NCBI RefSeq assembly: GCF_016741855.1
Contig: NZ_JAERRH010000008.1
Coordinates: 1-64,000, forward strand
DNA length: 64,000 nucleotides
Source of the DNA: Streptomyces musisoli
GTDB lineage: Bacteria; Actinomycetota; Actinomycetes; Streptomycetales; Streptomycetaceae
Direction: 5' to 3'
Part shown: positions 26,815-36,919 of the stretch, piece by piece
Layout of the letters: each line of letters opens with the position of its first letter
Numbering within the stretch: position 1 is the first letter of the stretch
Position numbers and translations under genes: made by a program
The notes under the pieces: model-generated
Told to the model about the DNA's origin: nothing
The model's input: the letters and a program-made list of their open reading frames with translations, nothing else
Databases searched by the model: none

Positions 26815-27358
26815 GGTCCGGGCCGGCCTGCGGTGAGGTGGCGGCGGCCGCGCCGTGCAGCCGCAGCGCCTGGGCCAGGCAGGCCACCGCGGCCGTGGTC
26901 AGTACGGTGCGCGCCAGGTTGGCGGCCGACCAGACGCCCTCGAACCGGTCGACCAGTGACGGGTCCGCGGCCTTCGCCGGGTCGCCGAGACGGGCGAGTT
27001 CGCCGTTCAGGGGAAGGTTCACCGAGACGGTGAGCACCAGCACGGCCAGGTAGAGCACACCGGCCCCGGCGGCCCACGCGGCCGCGGCCCTGCGCCCCCG
27101 CCGGTGCTCGGCGACGGCGGCCCACACCGTGGCGGCCAGGGCGCCGAGGAAGACGAGGGCGAACGGACCGCTGTTGTCGATCGCGTCGTTGAAGTTCCGC
27201 ATCGCCGTGAGATAGGCGGCGTCGTCCAGCCGGGAGAGCCCGGGCATGACCGACAGGTCGTAGGCGTAGAACAGGCCGGACAACAGGCCCATCGCTGCGC
27301 AGGCGACGGTCAGCAGCACGCCGGCTGCGCCGCCGGAGCCGCGCGGATCCACTGACAT
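26612..27358 (-). CDS. DUF1772 (anthrone-oxygenase-like) membrane protein
   Basis: A 248-residue protein. Residues ~10-165 form four membrane segments of the DUF1772 type (VACAAMGLLSGLFYAYDLSVMPGL near the start, NLPLN and later NLARTVLTTAA). DUF1772 includes fungal anthrone oxygenases and many bacterial proteins of unknown role. The last ~80 residues are Pro/Arg/Ala-rich and unlike the family, because the frame has no stop until 26612, inside the convergent AlkA-like gene. The real protein may carry this tail, or a stop has been lost. It is the third gene of the NmrA-AraC-DUF1772 operon, 10 bp after araC. Confidence 0.8.
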   Translation of the reverse strand: MSVDPRGSGGAAGVLLTVACAAMGLLSGLFYAYDLSVMPGLSRLDDAAYLTAMRNFNDAIDNSGPFALVFLGALAATVWAAVAEHRRGRRAAAAWAAGAGVLYLAVLVLTVSVNLPLNGELARLGDPAKAADPSLVDRFEGVWSAANLARTVLTTAAVACLAQALRLHGAAAATSPQAGPDLTACRCHRPASGGPGEAAPARSAGPAGPPDAAGPRTAPADAASRRRPRSGSRPAPIPRSPADEGRPR

Positions 27359-27368
27359 GATCGGGTCC

Positions 27369-28403
27369 TCACTGGGTTCGGAGGTTCGGGGTTTCGGGTG
27401 ACGGCCGGGCCGCCGGGGCCAGGACGACCGTCCCGGTCGACGCCGGCCGGGCGACCACCGCCGGCGCGCCGCCGTTCGCCCGGTACTCCTGCGGGCTCAC
27501 GCCTCGCACGCGCTTGAACGCCGAGCTGAGCGCGAACGCGCTGCCGTAGCCGACCTGGTGGGCGACCTGGGCCAGGGTCGTGTCCGGCCGGCACAGCAGA
27601 TCTGCGGCGAGGGTGAGACGCCACTGGGCCAGATAGGCCATCGGCGGCTCCCCCACGACCTCGCTGAAGCGGCGGGCCAGGGCCGCCCGGGAGGCGCCGA
27701 CCTCGCGGGCCAGCGACTCCACCGTCCAGGGCCTGGCCGGGTCGTCGTGCAGCAGACGCAGAGCGGGGCCGACGACCGGCTCGGACTGCGCGCTGTACCA
27801 GGCGGGGACGCCGTTCTCCGGCTGTCTGAGCCAGTCCCGGAGCAGGCCCACGAAGAGCAGGTCGAGCAGGCGGTCCAGGACGAGTTCCTGTCCCGGTTCG
27901 TCGCGGGCGATCTCCTGGGCCAGCAGGGGGATCAGCGGGTCGTCGGTGCCCTCGGCGGTGCGCACGAGGAGGGCGGGGAGGGCGTCGAGCAGGCGGCGGC
28001 CGACCGCGCCCGGTGCCTGGTAGGTGCCGCTGAGCATGACGGAGGCGTCCGGTGCGTCGGCCTCGCCCCAGGTGCGCACGCCGAGCGCCATCGAGTCGGT
28101 GAGGTCGGTGCCGTCGACGGTGGTGCAGCGCTGGTCGGGGCCCACGATCACGCGCACGGGAGTGCCCCGGTCGTCGGCGATGGTGTACGGGTCGGGCCCG
28201 CGCAGGACCGCGAGGTCGCCCGGCCTCAGCAGGACCGGCGTCGCGCTGTCGGGCATCACCCAGGCGTCGCCGCGGACCATGGTGACGAGGGACACGGGAG
28301 CCCGGTCCTCGACGCGAAGTGACCAGGGCGGCCGGAACACCGACCTGAGTACGAACGCGCCGCGTGCCTTCGGGCCTTGCAGCAGGCCGGCCAGAACATC
28401 CAT
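27369..28403 (-). CDS. AraC family transcriptional regulator with N-terminal cupin
   Basis: A 344-residue regulator. The N-terminal sensor domain (~1-190) begins MDVLAGLLQGPKARGAFVL and resembles the cupin type that precedes many AraC regulators; LRPGDLAVLRGP (~58-69) fits a cupin strand. The two helix-turn-helix motifs are at ~235-330, with SRAALARRFSEVVGEPP and the AraC signature VAHQVGYGSAFALSSAFKRV. It lies between the NmrA-type and DUF1772 genes on the same strand, so it probably controls this operon in response to a small aromatic or reactive compound. The ligand is not known. Confidence 0.92.
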   Translation of the reverse strand: MDVLAGLLQGPKARGAFVLRSVFRPPWSLRVEDRAPVSLVTMVRGDAWVMPDSATPVLLRPGDLAVLRGPDPYTIADDRGTPVRVIVGPDQRCTTVDGTDLTDSMALGVRTWGEADAPDASVMLSGTYQAPGAVGRRLLDALPALLVRTAEGTDDPLIPLLAQEIARDEPGQELVLDRLLDLLFVGLLRDWLRQPENGVPAWYSAQSEPVVGPALRLLHDDPARPWTVESLAREVGASRAALARRFSEVVGEPPMAYLAQWRLTLAADLLCRPDTTLAQVAHQVGYGSAFALSSAFKRVRGVSPQEYRANGGAPAVVARPASTGTVVLAPAARPSPETPNLRTQ

Positions 28404-28439
28404 GGGACGACTGTCGCAGAGGGGGCGGGCGGGGAGCCG

Positions 28440-29276
28440 TCAGCCGGACCAGACGCCGGTGGCGGCGGTCTTCCCGGCGAACTCGGCGAAGTCCAGGGGC
28501 GGTCGGCCGAGAGCCTCCTGCACGCCCTGCGTGACAGTGGCGTTGCGCCCGTCGAGGAGGAGATGGAAGAGGTCGGCGAACTCGGCGGGCAGGCCGTTCT
28601 CCGCGAGCGTTTGGCGGTAGTCGTCCAGGGAGACCGGGGCGTACCTGATCTCGCGTCCGGTGGCCCCGGACAGTTCGGCGGCGACGTCGTGCAGGCTCAG
28701 CAGCCGGGGCCCCGACACCTCGTAGGTCCGGCCGGTGTGCCGGTCGTCGGTGAGGGCGGCCGTGACGACGTCCGCGATGTCGTCGGCGTCGACGAACGGT
28801 TCCACGGCGTCCGCGGTGGGCAGCGCGAGCTCCCCGGCGAGGACCGGTTCGAGGAAGAAGCTCTCGCTGAAGTTCTGGGCGAACCAACTGGCCCGTACGA
28901 CGGTCCAGTCCGCCCCCGACGCCTTGAGCCGGTCCTCGCTGCGCACCGCGCCCTCCTCGCCGCGGCCGGAGAGCAGGACCAGGCGGCGCGCGCCCTCGCG
29001 GACGGCCAGTTCGGCGAACGCGCCCACCGCCTCGGCGGCTCCGGGGAAGGCCAGGTCGGGGTGGTAGGTGACGTAGACGGCCGCGATCCCGTCGAGCGCG
29101 GGCTCCCAGGTGCCGGGGTCCTCCCAGTCGAAGGGCGGCTCCCCGGAGCGTGAGCCGACGCGCACCGGCAGGCCGCGGACGGCCAGCCGCTCCACGACGC
29201 GCCGTCCGGTCTTGCCGGTGCCGCCGATGACGAGGGTCTTGCGGTCTGTCGGTTCCGTGCCGCGCTGTGTGGTCAT
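28440..29276 (-). CDS. NmrA/NAD(P)-binding oxidoreductase-like protein
   Basis: A 278-residue Rossmann-fold protein of the NmrA / quinone-oxidoreductase-2-like group. The nucleotide-binding motif GGTGKTGRRVVERL is at ~17-30. A short PPFDWEDPGTW segment and the stretch VYVTYHPDL (~68-76) are typical. Such proteins bind NAD(P) and either reduce small molecules or act as redox sensors. ATG 29276 (MTTQRGTEP) is chosen; the upstream in-frame ATG would add a hydrophobic-rich leader lacking family similarity. It is first in the operon with the AraC and DUF1772 genes (36 bp to the next gene). Confidence 0.88.
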   Translation of the reverse strand: MTTQRGTEPTDRKTLVIGGTGKTGRRVVERLAVRGLPVRVGSRSGEPPFDWEDPGTWEPALDGIAAVYVTYHPDLAFPGAAEAVGAFAELAVREGARRLVLLSGRGEEGAVRSEDRLKASGADWTVVRASWFAQNFSESFFLEPVLAGELALPTADAVEPFVDADDIADVVTAALTDDRHTGRTYEVSGPRLLSLHDVAAELSGATGREIRYAPVSLDDYRQTLAENGLPAEFADLFHLLLDGRNATVTQGVQEALGRPPLDFAEFAGKTAATGVWSG

Positions 29277-29371
29277 GTGATCAGTCAACGGCAGCGGGAC
29301 GGCGACGACCATGGCCACAACGCTCGGATGCATAAGCAGGCGTCTACGGGAGGGGGCTCCCGAAGCCGACC

Positions 29372-29515
29372 GTGCCGGGTGCGGAGGCAGTGCCGGGTGC
29401 GGTGGCAGTGCCGGGTGCGGTGGCAGTGCCGGGTGCGGTGGCAGTGCCGGGTGCGGTGGCAGTGCCGGGTGCGGTGGCAGTGCCGGGTGCGGTGGCAGTG
29501 CCGGGGCCGGCGGCC
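29372..29515. repeat. 18-bp tandem repeat (8 copies)
   Basis: Eight units of gtgccgggtgcggtggca at 18-bp spacing from 29372, first and last slightly diverged. All three forms lie between the NmrA-type gene start and manC 3' end; no native gene occupies this 429-bp spacer (29277-29705). The multiple-of-three unit keeps frames open, but the products are pure repeat. Confidence 0.9.
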
Positions 29516-29536
29516 ATGCCGAGCCCGGCGGGCGGG

Positions 29537-29646
29537 CCGGACCCGGCGGGCGTGCGGGCCGGACGCGGCGGGCGTGCGGGCCGGACGCGGCGGGCGTGCG
29601 GGCCGGACGCGGCGGGCGTGCGGGCCGGACGCGGCGGGCGTGCGGG
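29537..29646. repeat. 22-bp tandem repeat (5 copies)
   Basis: Five units of ccggacgcggcgggcgtgcg plus gg, starting 29537, 29559, 29581, 29603 and 29625. The unit differs from the 18-bp array beside it, so the two expanded independently. Confidence 0.9.
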
Positions 29647-29660
29647 CGGCTGCGGCACGC

Positions 29661-29708
29661 CTACCGGCGGCGCGTCTAGCGGCAGCGCGTCTACCGGCGG
29701 CGCGTCTA
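29661..29708. repeat. 15-bp tandem repeat containing the manC stop codon
   Basis: Four units of ctaccggcggcgcgt, starting 29661, 29676, 29691 and 29706. The last cta is the manC stop (TAG on the minus strand), so each downstream unit copies the stop and the bases after it. Confidence 0.9.
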
Positions 29709-30788
29709 CTGGTCGGAGGAGAACCGCACCGCCCCCGCTGGGATGCGGGCGTCGCACCACACCCGTACGCCCTCGCGCAGCTCGTTGTCGGCACCGACGA
29801 CCGCGCCGTCGCCGACGACCGCGCCGGTGAGGACGGAGCGTTCGCCGACGCGGGCCCGGCTGCCGATGAGGGAGTCGGTGATGACGGCGCCGGGTTCGAT
29901 GACGGCGCCGGGCAGGATGGTCGAGCCGAAGACCCGCGCACCCTCCGCCACGAACGCGCCCTCGCCCACCACCGTGCCGCCGGTGAGCTTGGCGTCCGGT
30001 GCCACCCGGGCCGTGGGAAGGACGAGGCGGTCGCCGCAGCGGCCGGGGACGGCAGGGGACGGTGCACGGCCGAGGACGAGGTCGGCCGAGCCGCGGACGA
30101 AGGCGGCCGGGGTGCCGAGGTCCAGCCAGTACGTGGAGTCGACCATGCCCTGAAGATGGGCGCCGGCCGCGAGCAGGCCGGGGAACGTCTCGCGTTCCAC
30201 CGAGACCGGGCGGCCCGCCGGGATCGTGTCGATGACCGAGCGGCGGAAGACGTAGGCGCCCGCGTTGATCTGGTCGGTGACGATCTCCTCCGGGGTCTGC
30301 GGCTTCTCCAGGAAGGCGAGGACGCGGCCGGTCGGGTCGGTGGGGACGAGACCGTAGGCGCGCGGGTCGGTCACCTGCGTCAGGTGCAGGGAGACGTCCG
30401 CGCCCGTCGACTCGTGGGTGTCGACCAGGGCCCGGATGTCCAGGCCCGTGAGGATGTCGCCGTTGAAGATCAGCACCGGGTCGTCGGGGCCGGAGTGCAG
30501 GCGCGCGGCGACGTTGCGGATGGCGCCGCCCGTGCCGAGGGGCTCCTCCTCCGTCACGTACTCCAGGTGCAGGCCCAGCGCGGAGCCGTCGCCGAAGTGG
30601 GGCTCGAAGACCTCGGCCAGATAGCTGGTGGCGAGGACGATGTGCTCGACGCCCGCCGCCCGCGCCCGCGCCAGCTGGTGGGTGAGGAACGGCACCCCCG
30701 CGGCGGGGACCATCGGCTTGGGCGTGTGCACCGTGAGCGGTCGCAGCCGGGTGCCTTTGCCGCCGACCAGGAGGATCGCTTCTGTCAC
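29706..30788 (-). CDS. manC: Mannose-1-phosphate guanylyltransferase (NDP-sugar pyrophosphorylase)
   Basis: Makes GDP-mannose from mannose-1-phosphate and GTP, completing the route begun by manA and manB. It has 360 residues. The nucleotidyl-transferase signature GGKGTRLRPLT (~9-19) and KPMVP are at the N-terminus, FNGDI (~109-113) is the metal site, and a left-handed beta-helix of hexapeptide repeats (~255-345; e.g. GAVVGDGAVVGADNE) forms the C-terminus. The family shares folds with glucose-1-phosphate enzymes, so the GDP-mannose assignment rests partly on the mannose genes in the window. GTG 30788 is preceded by an AGGAAG element. Confidence 0.85.
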   Translation of the reverse strand: MTEAILLVGGKGTRLRPLTVHTPKPMVPAAGVPFLTHQLARARAAGVEHIVLATSYLAEVFEPHFGDGSALGLHLEYVTEEEPLGTGGAIRNVAARLHSGPDDPVLIFNGDILTGLDIRALVDTHESTGADVSLHLTQVTDPRAYGLVPTDPTGRVLAFLEKPQTPEEIVTDQINAGAYVFRRSVIDTIPAGRPVSVERETFPGLLAAGAHLQGMVDSTYWLDLGTPAAFVRGSADLVLGRAPSPAVPGRCGDRLVLPTARVAPDAKLTGGTVVGEGAFVAEGARVFGSTILPGAVIEPGAVITDSLIGSRARVGERSVLTGAVVGDGAVVGADNELREGVRVWCDARIPAGAVRFSSDQ

Positions 30789-31007
30789 CTGTCGTCTCTG
30801 CTTCCTGCCGGGACCGGCCGAACTACTCGTTGACTCTCGTTTCGGCCGGTCAGTGTATGCAGACCGTGCGACGACGCCCCCGATGGCCGCGCGGTGTCAC
30901 GCGAGATCGGTGTGCGGTTTCCCCCGACCGCCCCGGGCCGGCCCCGCTCTGCCCCCCCCACGAGCCGCCCTGCCGTCGCCCGACGGCGGTGACCGCGGGC
31001 CCCGGTC

Positions 31008-32579
<1,572 letters not shown>

Positions 32580-32585
32580 GATCTT

Positions 32586-32609
32586 GGACATAGGCATACA
32601 TATATGTCC
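32586..32609. promoter_or_regulatory. AT-rich inverted repeat GGACATA-N10-TATGTCC
   Basis: Perfect 7-bp arms in an unusually AT-rich 28-bp patch between the divergent amidase and TIGR03089 genes. It overlaps possible amidase start codons. It could be an operator or contain a -10 element; no regulator is assigned. Confidence 0.4.
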
Positions 32610-32702
32610 ATCGGTGAACTGACGCCCCGTCGGAACACGTTCCGCCGAACCGGTGGCCCCACCACCCCGTGCGCGCGCCCGCCCGCGCGTACGCTGTGCC
32701 GG

Positions 32703-33458
32703 GTGAACGCCACCGATCGCACCCCTGCCGACCTGCTGACTTCCGCGCTCGCCGCGGACCCCGGCCGCCCGCTGGTGACCTTCTACGACGATGCCACGGG
32801 CGAACGTGTCGAACTGTCCGTGGCCACCTTCGCCAATTGGGTGGCCAAGACCGCCAACCTCCTCCAGGGCGATCTGTCCGCCGGACCCGGCGACCGCGTC
32901 GCGCTGCTGCTGCCCGCGCACTGGCAGACGGCGGTGTGGCTGCTGGCCTGTTCCTCGGTGGGCGCGATCGCGGACGTCGCCGGAGACCCGGCGGCGGCCG
33001 ACGTCGTCGTGAGCGGCCCGGACTCGCTCGACGCGGCGCGTGCGTGCACCGGTGAGCGCGTGGCGCTGGCGCTGCGGCCCCTCGGCGGGCGCTTCCCGCA
33101 GACCCCGGCCGGTTTCGTCGACTACGCCGTGGAGGTGCCGGGGCAGGGTGACCGGTTCGCCCCGTTCGCCCCGGTGGACCCGCAGGAGCCGGCGCTCATC
33201 GTCGCCGGGCGGGAGTTCAGCGGGGCCGAGGTCGTCGAGCGGGCCTCGTCGGAGGCGGGGGAACTCGGGCTGACGGGGCCCGGGTCGAGGCTGCTGTCCG
33301 CACTGCCGTACGACACCTGGGACGGGCTCAGCGCGGGTCTGTTCGCGCCGCTGGCCGTCGGCGGGTCCGTGGTGCTGTGCCGGCATCCGGAGCGGGCGGA
33401 CGACGAAGCGCTGGCCAAGCGGATCGAGAGCGAGCGGGTGACCGCGGTCCGGCGGTAG
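32703..33458 (+). CDS. TIGR03089 family protein (AMP-ligase-like, short)
   Basis: A 251-residue actinobacterial protein that resembles part of the N-terminal half of acyl-CoA synthetase-type adenylating enzymes (e.g. RVALLLPAHWQTAVWLLACSSVGAIADVAG at ~60-90). It lacks the AMP-binding P-loop block and the C-terminal hinge domain, so it is unlikely to activate acids itself. The family is known but functionally undefined. GTG 32703 is used, following a CTGTGCCGG stretch with no clear ribosome-binding site. It lies between the amidase and the LCP gene and is probably transcribed in the LCP direction. Confidence 0.8.
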   Translation: MNATDRTPADLLTSALAADPGRPLVTFYDDATGERVELSVATFANWVAKTANLLQGDLSAGPGDRVALLLPAHWQTAVWLLACSSVGAIADVAGDPAAADVVVSGPDSLDAARACTGERVALALRPLGGRFPQTPAGFVDYAVEVPGQGDRFAPFAPVDPQEPALIVAGREFSGAEVVERASSEAGELGLTGPGSRLLSALPYDTWDGLSAGLFAPLAVGGSVVLCRHPERADDEALAKRIESERVTAVRR

Positions 33459-33585
33459 ACCAGCCCCCCCGGCCCCGCCGCCGTCCCCCGGATGGAGTAG
33501 CAAAGGGCGCTGCGGGGCCCCCTCCCCCGCCATCGTCGTAAGTGCAGGACGCGACGCTCGTACGCCATGAGGGGATGGCTCCACC

Positions 33586-34773
33586 GTGACCGACACCGCA
33601 GGCAAGCCCGTCGGTCCCGGTTCCCGGGCGGGCGCCTTTGCCACCGGGGACGGGCTGATACGACGCCGGCGGCGGCGCCGGCTGCGGTACTCCGCGCTGG
33701 GGGCGGCCGCGGTCCTCGTGGTGGCCGGTGGCGCCGGCTGGGCCGCCTACGCCAAGCTCAGCTCCAACATCACCGCCGACGAAGCCGCCGCCGCCGAACT
33801 CGCGCGGTACGAACGGGAGCGGCCCACCGCGCTGGTGCGGGGCGCGCTGAACCTGCTGCTGATCGGGTCCGACACCCGGGCCGGGGACGGCAACCGCAAG
33901 TACGGCAAGGACATCGTCGGCCAGCGGTCGGACACGACGATCCTGCTGCACCTGGCCGCCGACCGGGAGAGCGCCACCGCCGTCTCGATCCCCCGGGACC
34001 TGATGGTGGACGTCCCCTCCTGCCTCCAGGAGGACGGCAGGCGCAGCGACCCGGTGTTCGCGATGTTCAACCACGCTTTCCAGGTGGGGGGTTCGGCGTG
34101 CACGATCCGGACCGTCGAGAAGCTCACGGGCATCCGGATCGACCACCACATGGTCGTGGACTTCAGCGGGTTCAAGGAGATGGTGGACGCCGTCGACGGC
34201 GTCGAGGTGTGCCTGAAGGAGCCCGTGGACGACAAGGCGGCGAAACTGCGGCTGCCCGCGGGCAGGGTCACGCTGGACGGGGAGCAGGCGCTCGGGTACG
34301 TACGCGCCCGCAAGTCGCTCGGGAACGGCAGCGACACCGAACGGATGGGGCGGCAGCAGCGGTTCCTCGGCGCGCTCGTCAACAAGGTGCAGAGCACCGA
34401 CGTCCTGCTGAACCCGGTGAAGCTGTATCCGCTGCTGGACGCGGCGACCTCCGCGCTGACCACCGACCCGGAACTGGCCAGTCTGCGCGGTTTGTACCAG
34501 TTGGTGCGTGGACTACGCGACATCCCCACCGAACGCGTGCGGTTCCTGACCGTCCCGAGGGAGTCGTACGTCTACGACGCCAACCGTGATCAACTCGTGG
34601 AGCCGGAGGCGGAGAAGCTGTTCGACCGGCTGCGGGCCGACCGGTCCGTGGTGGTGATCCCGGAGGATTCACAGAAAGTTCCCGGGGAGGACACAGGATC
34701 GGGCGGCCAGGACGGCCCCTCGCCCGCCCCGACGTTCCGCGGGTACACCGCCTCCGAACACACCTGTGAGTAA
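33586..34773 (+). CDS. LCP family glycopolymer ligase (first of five)
   Basis: A 395-residue LytR-CpsA-Psr enzyme predicted to attach lipid-linked glycopolymers (teichoic or other wall polysaccharides) to peptidoglycan outside the membrane. An Arg-rich cytoplasmic tail (~25-33) and one membrane anchor (~35-55) precede the LCP domain (~85-260): NLLLIGSDTR, SDTTILLHL, SIPRDLMVDVP and a late R-x-R-K-S-L element (YVRARKSLG). It lacks the LytR_C domain of its neighbours. GTG 33586 is used. It begins the plus-strand LCP run. Confidence 0.92.
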   Translation: MTDTAGKPVGPGSRAGAFATGDGLIRRRRRRRLRYSALGAAAVLVVAGGAGWAAYAKLSSNITADEAAAAELARYERERPTALVRGALNLLLIGSDTRAGDGNRKYGKDIVGQRSDTTILLHLAADRESATAVSIPRDLMVDVPSCLQEDGRRSDPVFAMFNHAFQVGGSACTIRTVEKLTGIRIDHHMVVDFSGFKEMVDAVDGVEVCLKEPVDDKAAKLRLPAGRVTLDGEQALGYVRARKSLGNGSDTERMGRQQRFLGALVNKVQSTDVLLNPVKLYPLLDAATSALTTDPELASLRGLYQLVRGLRDIPTERVRFLTVPRESYVYDANRDQLVEPEAEKLFDRLRADRSVVVIPEDSQKVPGEDTGSGGQDGPSPAPTFRGYTASEHTCE

Positions 34774-35004
34774 GGCGCGCACCACTTCGGCGAACTTCCG
34801 TTCAGAAAATGAGGGGGATTGCCCGGTTGTAGGCAGATGGAATTTGTCACCGGCGTCGCTCGACGCTGAACTGGGCGGATAGTGTGAGCGATCCGGTGCA
34901 CCTGGCCACAAGGTCCGACCTGGGGTCGTGCACTGATTCACCGAGACCCGAGCGCCTTGGAGGGGGAAGGCGCCGCGTGGCCCCGACGGAGGATTCGGAC
35001 AACC

Positions 35005-36789
35005 GTGGACGCGCAAGGCCGTGGGCGGGCGGACAACATCGATCCCGCAGACCAGTGGGTGCTCAATCCGAACACCGGCGAATACGAACTGCGACTGAGC
35101 CCTTCCGCAGCGCAGTCGCCGGTACCGGGACCGCGCAGACCGTCCCCCCGGGACGGCGGCGGCGCGGCGGACGGCCGTGCCCGGCGCACGGGCGGGGAGA
35201 CCCGGCAAGCAGGCGGGGAGAGCCGGCAGACGCCCCGGGCTCGCGGCGCCGAGGTGCCGCAGCCGCGCTCGGCCCGGCGCAAGGGGGGCGGCGAACCGGA
35301 GGCGCCCCAGGGGCGGCGCGCCGCCCGGCGCCCGGTGAAGAAGAAGTCGAGGGCGAAGAAGGTGCTGCTGTGGACCGGCGGGTCCATGGCCTTCGTGCTG
35401 GTCGCCGTGACGGCCGCCGGCTACCTCTACATCAAGCACCTGAACGACAACATCACGTCCGTGTCCGACGACGGCGCCGGCACCGGCGGCTTCCGCAAGG
35501 ACGAGGCGATCAACATCCTGCTGATCGGCACCGACAAGCGCACCGGCAAGGGCAACGAGGGCTACGGCGACGCGGGCAGCGTCGGCCACGCCGACACCAC
35601 GATCCTGCTGCACCTCTCCAAGGACCGCTCCAACGCCACCGCGCTGAGCATCCCGCGCGACATGATCGTGGACGTCCCGGACTGCCCCACCCAGCAGGAC
35701 GACGGCAGCGAGAAGGTCATCCCGGGCACGCAGGGCGTCCGCTTCAACACGAGCCTCGGGCAGGACGGCCGGACGCCGAGCTGCACCATGCGCACGGTGA
35801 CCGAGCTGACCGGGATCAAGCCGGACGACTTCATGGTCGCCGACTTCAACGCGGTCAAGACGCTGACCGAGGCGGTCGACGGCGTCGATGTCTGCCTGGC
35901 CAAGGACATCGACGACCCGGACTCCCATCTGAAGCTGTCCAAGGGCACGCACAAGATCTCCGGCGAGCAGGCGCTGGCGTTCGTGCGCACCCGGCACTCC
36001 GTCGGTTTCGGCGGCGACCTCAGCCGCATCGGGCTCCAGCAGCAGTTCCTGGGCGCGCTGATGCGCAAGCTGAAGGGCAACGCCACGCTCACCAGCCCGA
36101 CCAAGATGCTGAAGCTGGCGGAGGCCGGCACCAAGGCGCTGACCGTCGACGACAAGCTGGACAGCATCGGCAAGCTGAAGGACCTGGGGCTGGAGCTGGG
36201 CAAGCTCAACCCGAAGAACCTGACCTTCACGACGGTGCCGGTCAAGGACAACCCGGCCGACGGTGTCGTGCACAAGACGGTGATCGTCGACCCGGCTCTG
36301 GCCCCGCAGGTCTTCGAGGCCATCCAGGGCGACGTCTCCTTCACCGAGGTGAAGAAGAAGCAGAAGGCGCAGAAGAGCGCCCAGGCCGCCCGCCTCAAGG
36401 GCACCAAGGCGCCCGCCTCGGAGGTGCGGGTGCGCATCCTCAACGGCGGGGCCGCGGACGGCAGCGCCCAGGCGGAGCTGAGCTGGCTGCAGAACAACCA
36501 GGGCGTGACCAAGTCGGAGAACGTGGGCAACGCCCCGGACGAACTGACCAAGACCACGCTGGAGTACGCGCCCGACCAGGCGGCCCAGGCCCGCCGGCTG
36601 GCCGCGATCATGGGCCTGTCCGGGGCCGCGCTGAAACCGGGCAAGAGCGTGACCAACTCGCAGGGGCTGCCGGCGATGACGCTCACCCTGGGCAAGGACT
36701 TCAAGGGAGCGGGGATCTCCCTCACGCCGCCGACCAAGGCACCGGACGTCAACAAGTCGACGGCAGACAAGGTTCAGTGCGCCTCGTAG
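35005..36789 (+). CDS. LCP family ligase with LytR_C domain (second)
   Basis: A 594-residue membrane protein. A ~110-residue disordered, charged N-terminus is followed by a Lys-rich stretch and membrane anchor (~125-145), then the LCP domain (~165-370) with NILLIGTDKRTG, ADTTILLHL, SIPRDMIVDVP and a late VRTRHSVGFGGDLSR. A LytR_C domain (~470-590) follows; this C-terminal domain is common in actinobacterial LCP enzymes but of unclear role. The GTG at 35005 (preceded by GGAGG) is chosen; an in-frame TTG at 34957 would add 16 residues. Confidence 0.9.
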   Translation: MDAQGRGRADNIDPADQWVLNPNTGEYELRLSPSAAQSPVPGPRRPSPRDGGGAADGRARRTGGETRQAGGESRQTPRARGAEVPQPRSARRKGGGEPEAPQGRRAARRPVKKKSRAKKVLLWTGGSMAFVLVAVTAAGYLYIKHLNDNITSVSDDGAGTGGFRKDEAINILLIGTDKRTGKGNEGYGDAGSVGHADTTILLHLSKDRSNATALSIPRDMIVDVPDCPTQQDDGSEKVIPGTQGVRFNTSLGQDGRTPSCTMRTVTELTGIKPDDFMVADFNAVKTLTEAVDGVDVCLAKDIDDPDSHLKLSKGTHKISGEQALAFVRTRHSVGFGGDLSRIGLQQQFLGALMRKLKGNATLTSPTKMLKLAEAGTKALTVDDKLDSIGKLKDLGLELGKLNPKNLTFTTVPVKDNPADGVVHKTVIVDPALAPQVFEAIQGDVSFTEVKKKQKAQKSAQAARLKGTKAPASEVRVRILNGGAADGSAQAELSWLQNNQGVTKSENVGNAPDELTKTTLEYAPDQAAQARRLAAIMGLSGAALKPGKSVTNSQGLPAMTLTLGKDFKGAGISLTPPTKAPDVNKSTADKVQCAS

Positions 36790-36799
36790 GTAACCCAAA

Positions 36800-36837
36800 G
36801 GGCCCGTCGTGCGTCTAACCGGACGCGGGGCGGGCCC
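36800..36837 (+). terminator. Hairpin after the second LCP gene
   Basis: GGGCCCG (36800-36806) pairs with 36831-36837 and GCGTC (36811-36815) with GACGC (36822-36826), with a 4-nt internal loop between. It lies 10 bp past the stop and may separate it from the third LCP gene. Confidence 0.65.
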
Positions 36838-36919
36838 GTTGCTTGGCGCGAGGGTGGGGAGGGCGGGAAGTTTGGCGCAGAGCGAGGTGCGCGGGGAGGC
36901 TCCGGCGGTCGAGGACACG

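Noticed and set aside
29372..29646. CRISPR array
   Set aside because: The units are directly adjacent with no unique spacers, so these are simple tandem repeats.
33459..33585. 6C RNA motif (runs of C before the first LCP gene)
   Set aside because: C-runs are present, but the paired stem-loops with loop C-tracts are not clearly formed.
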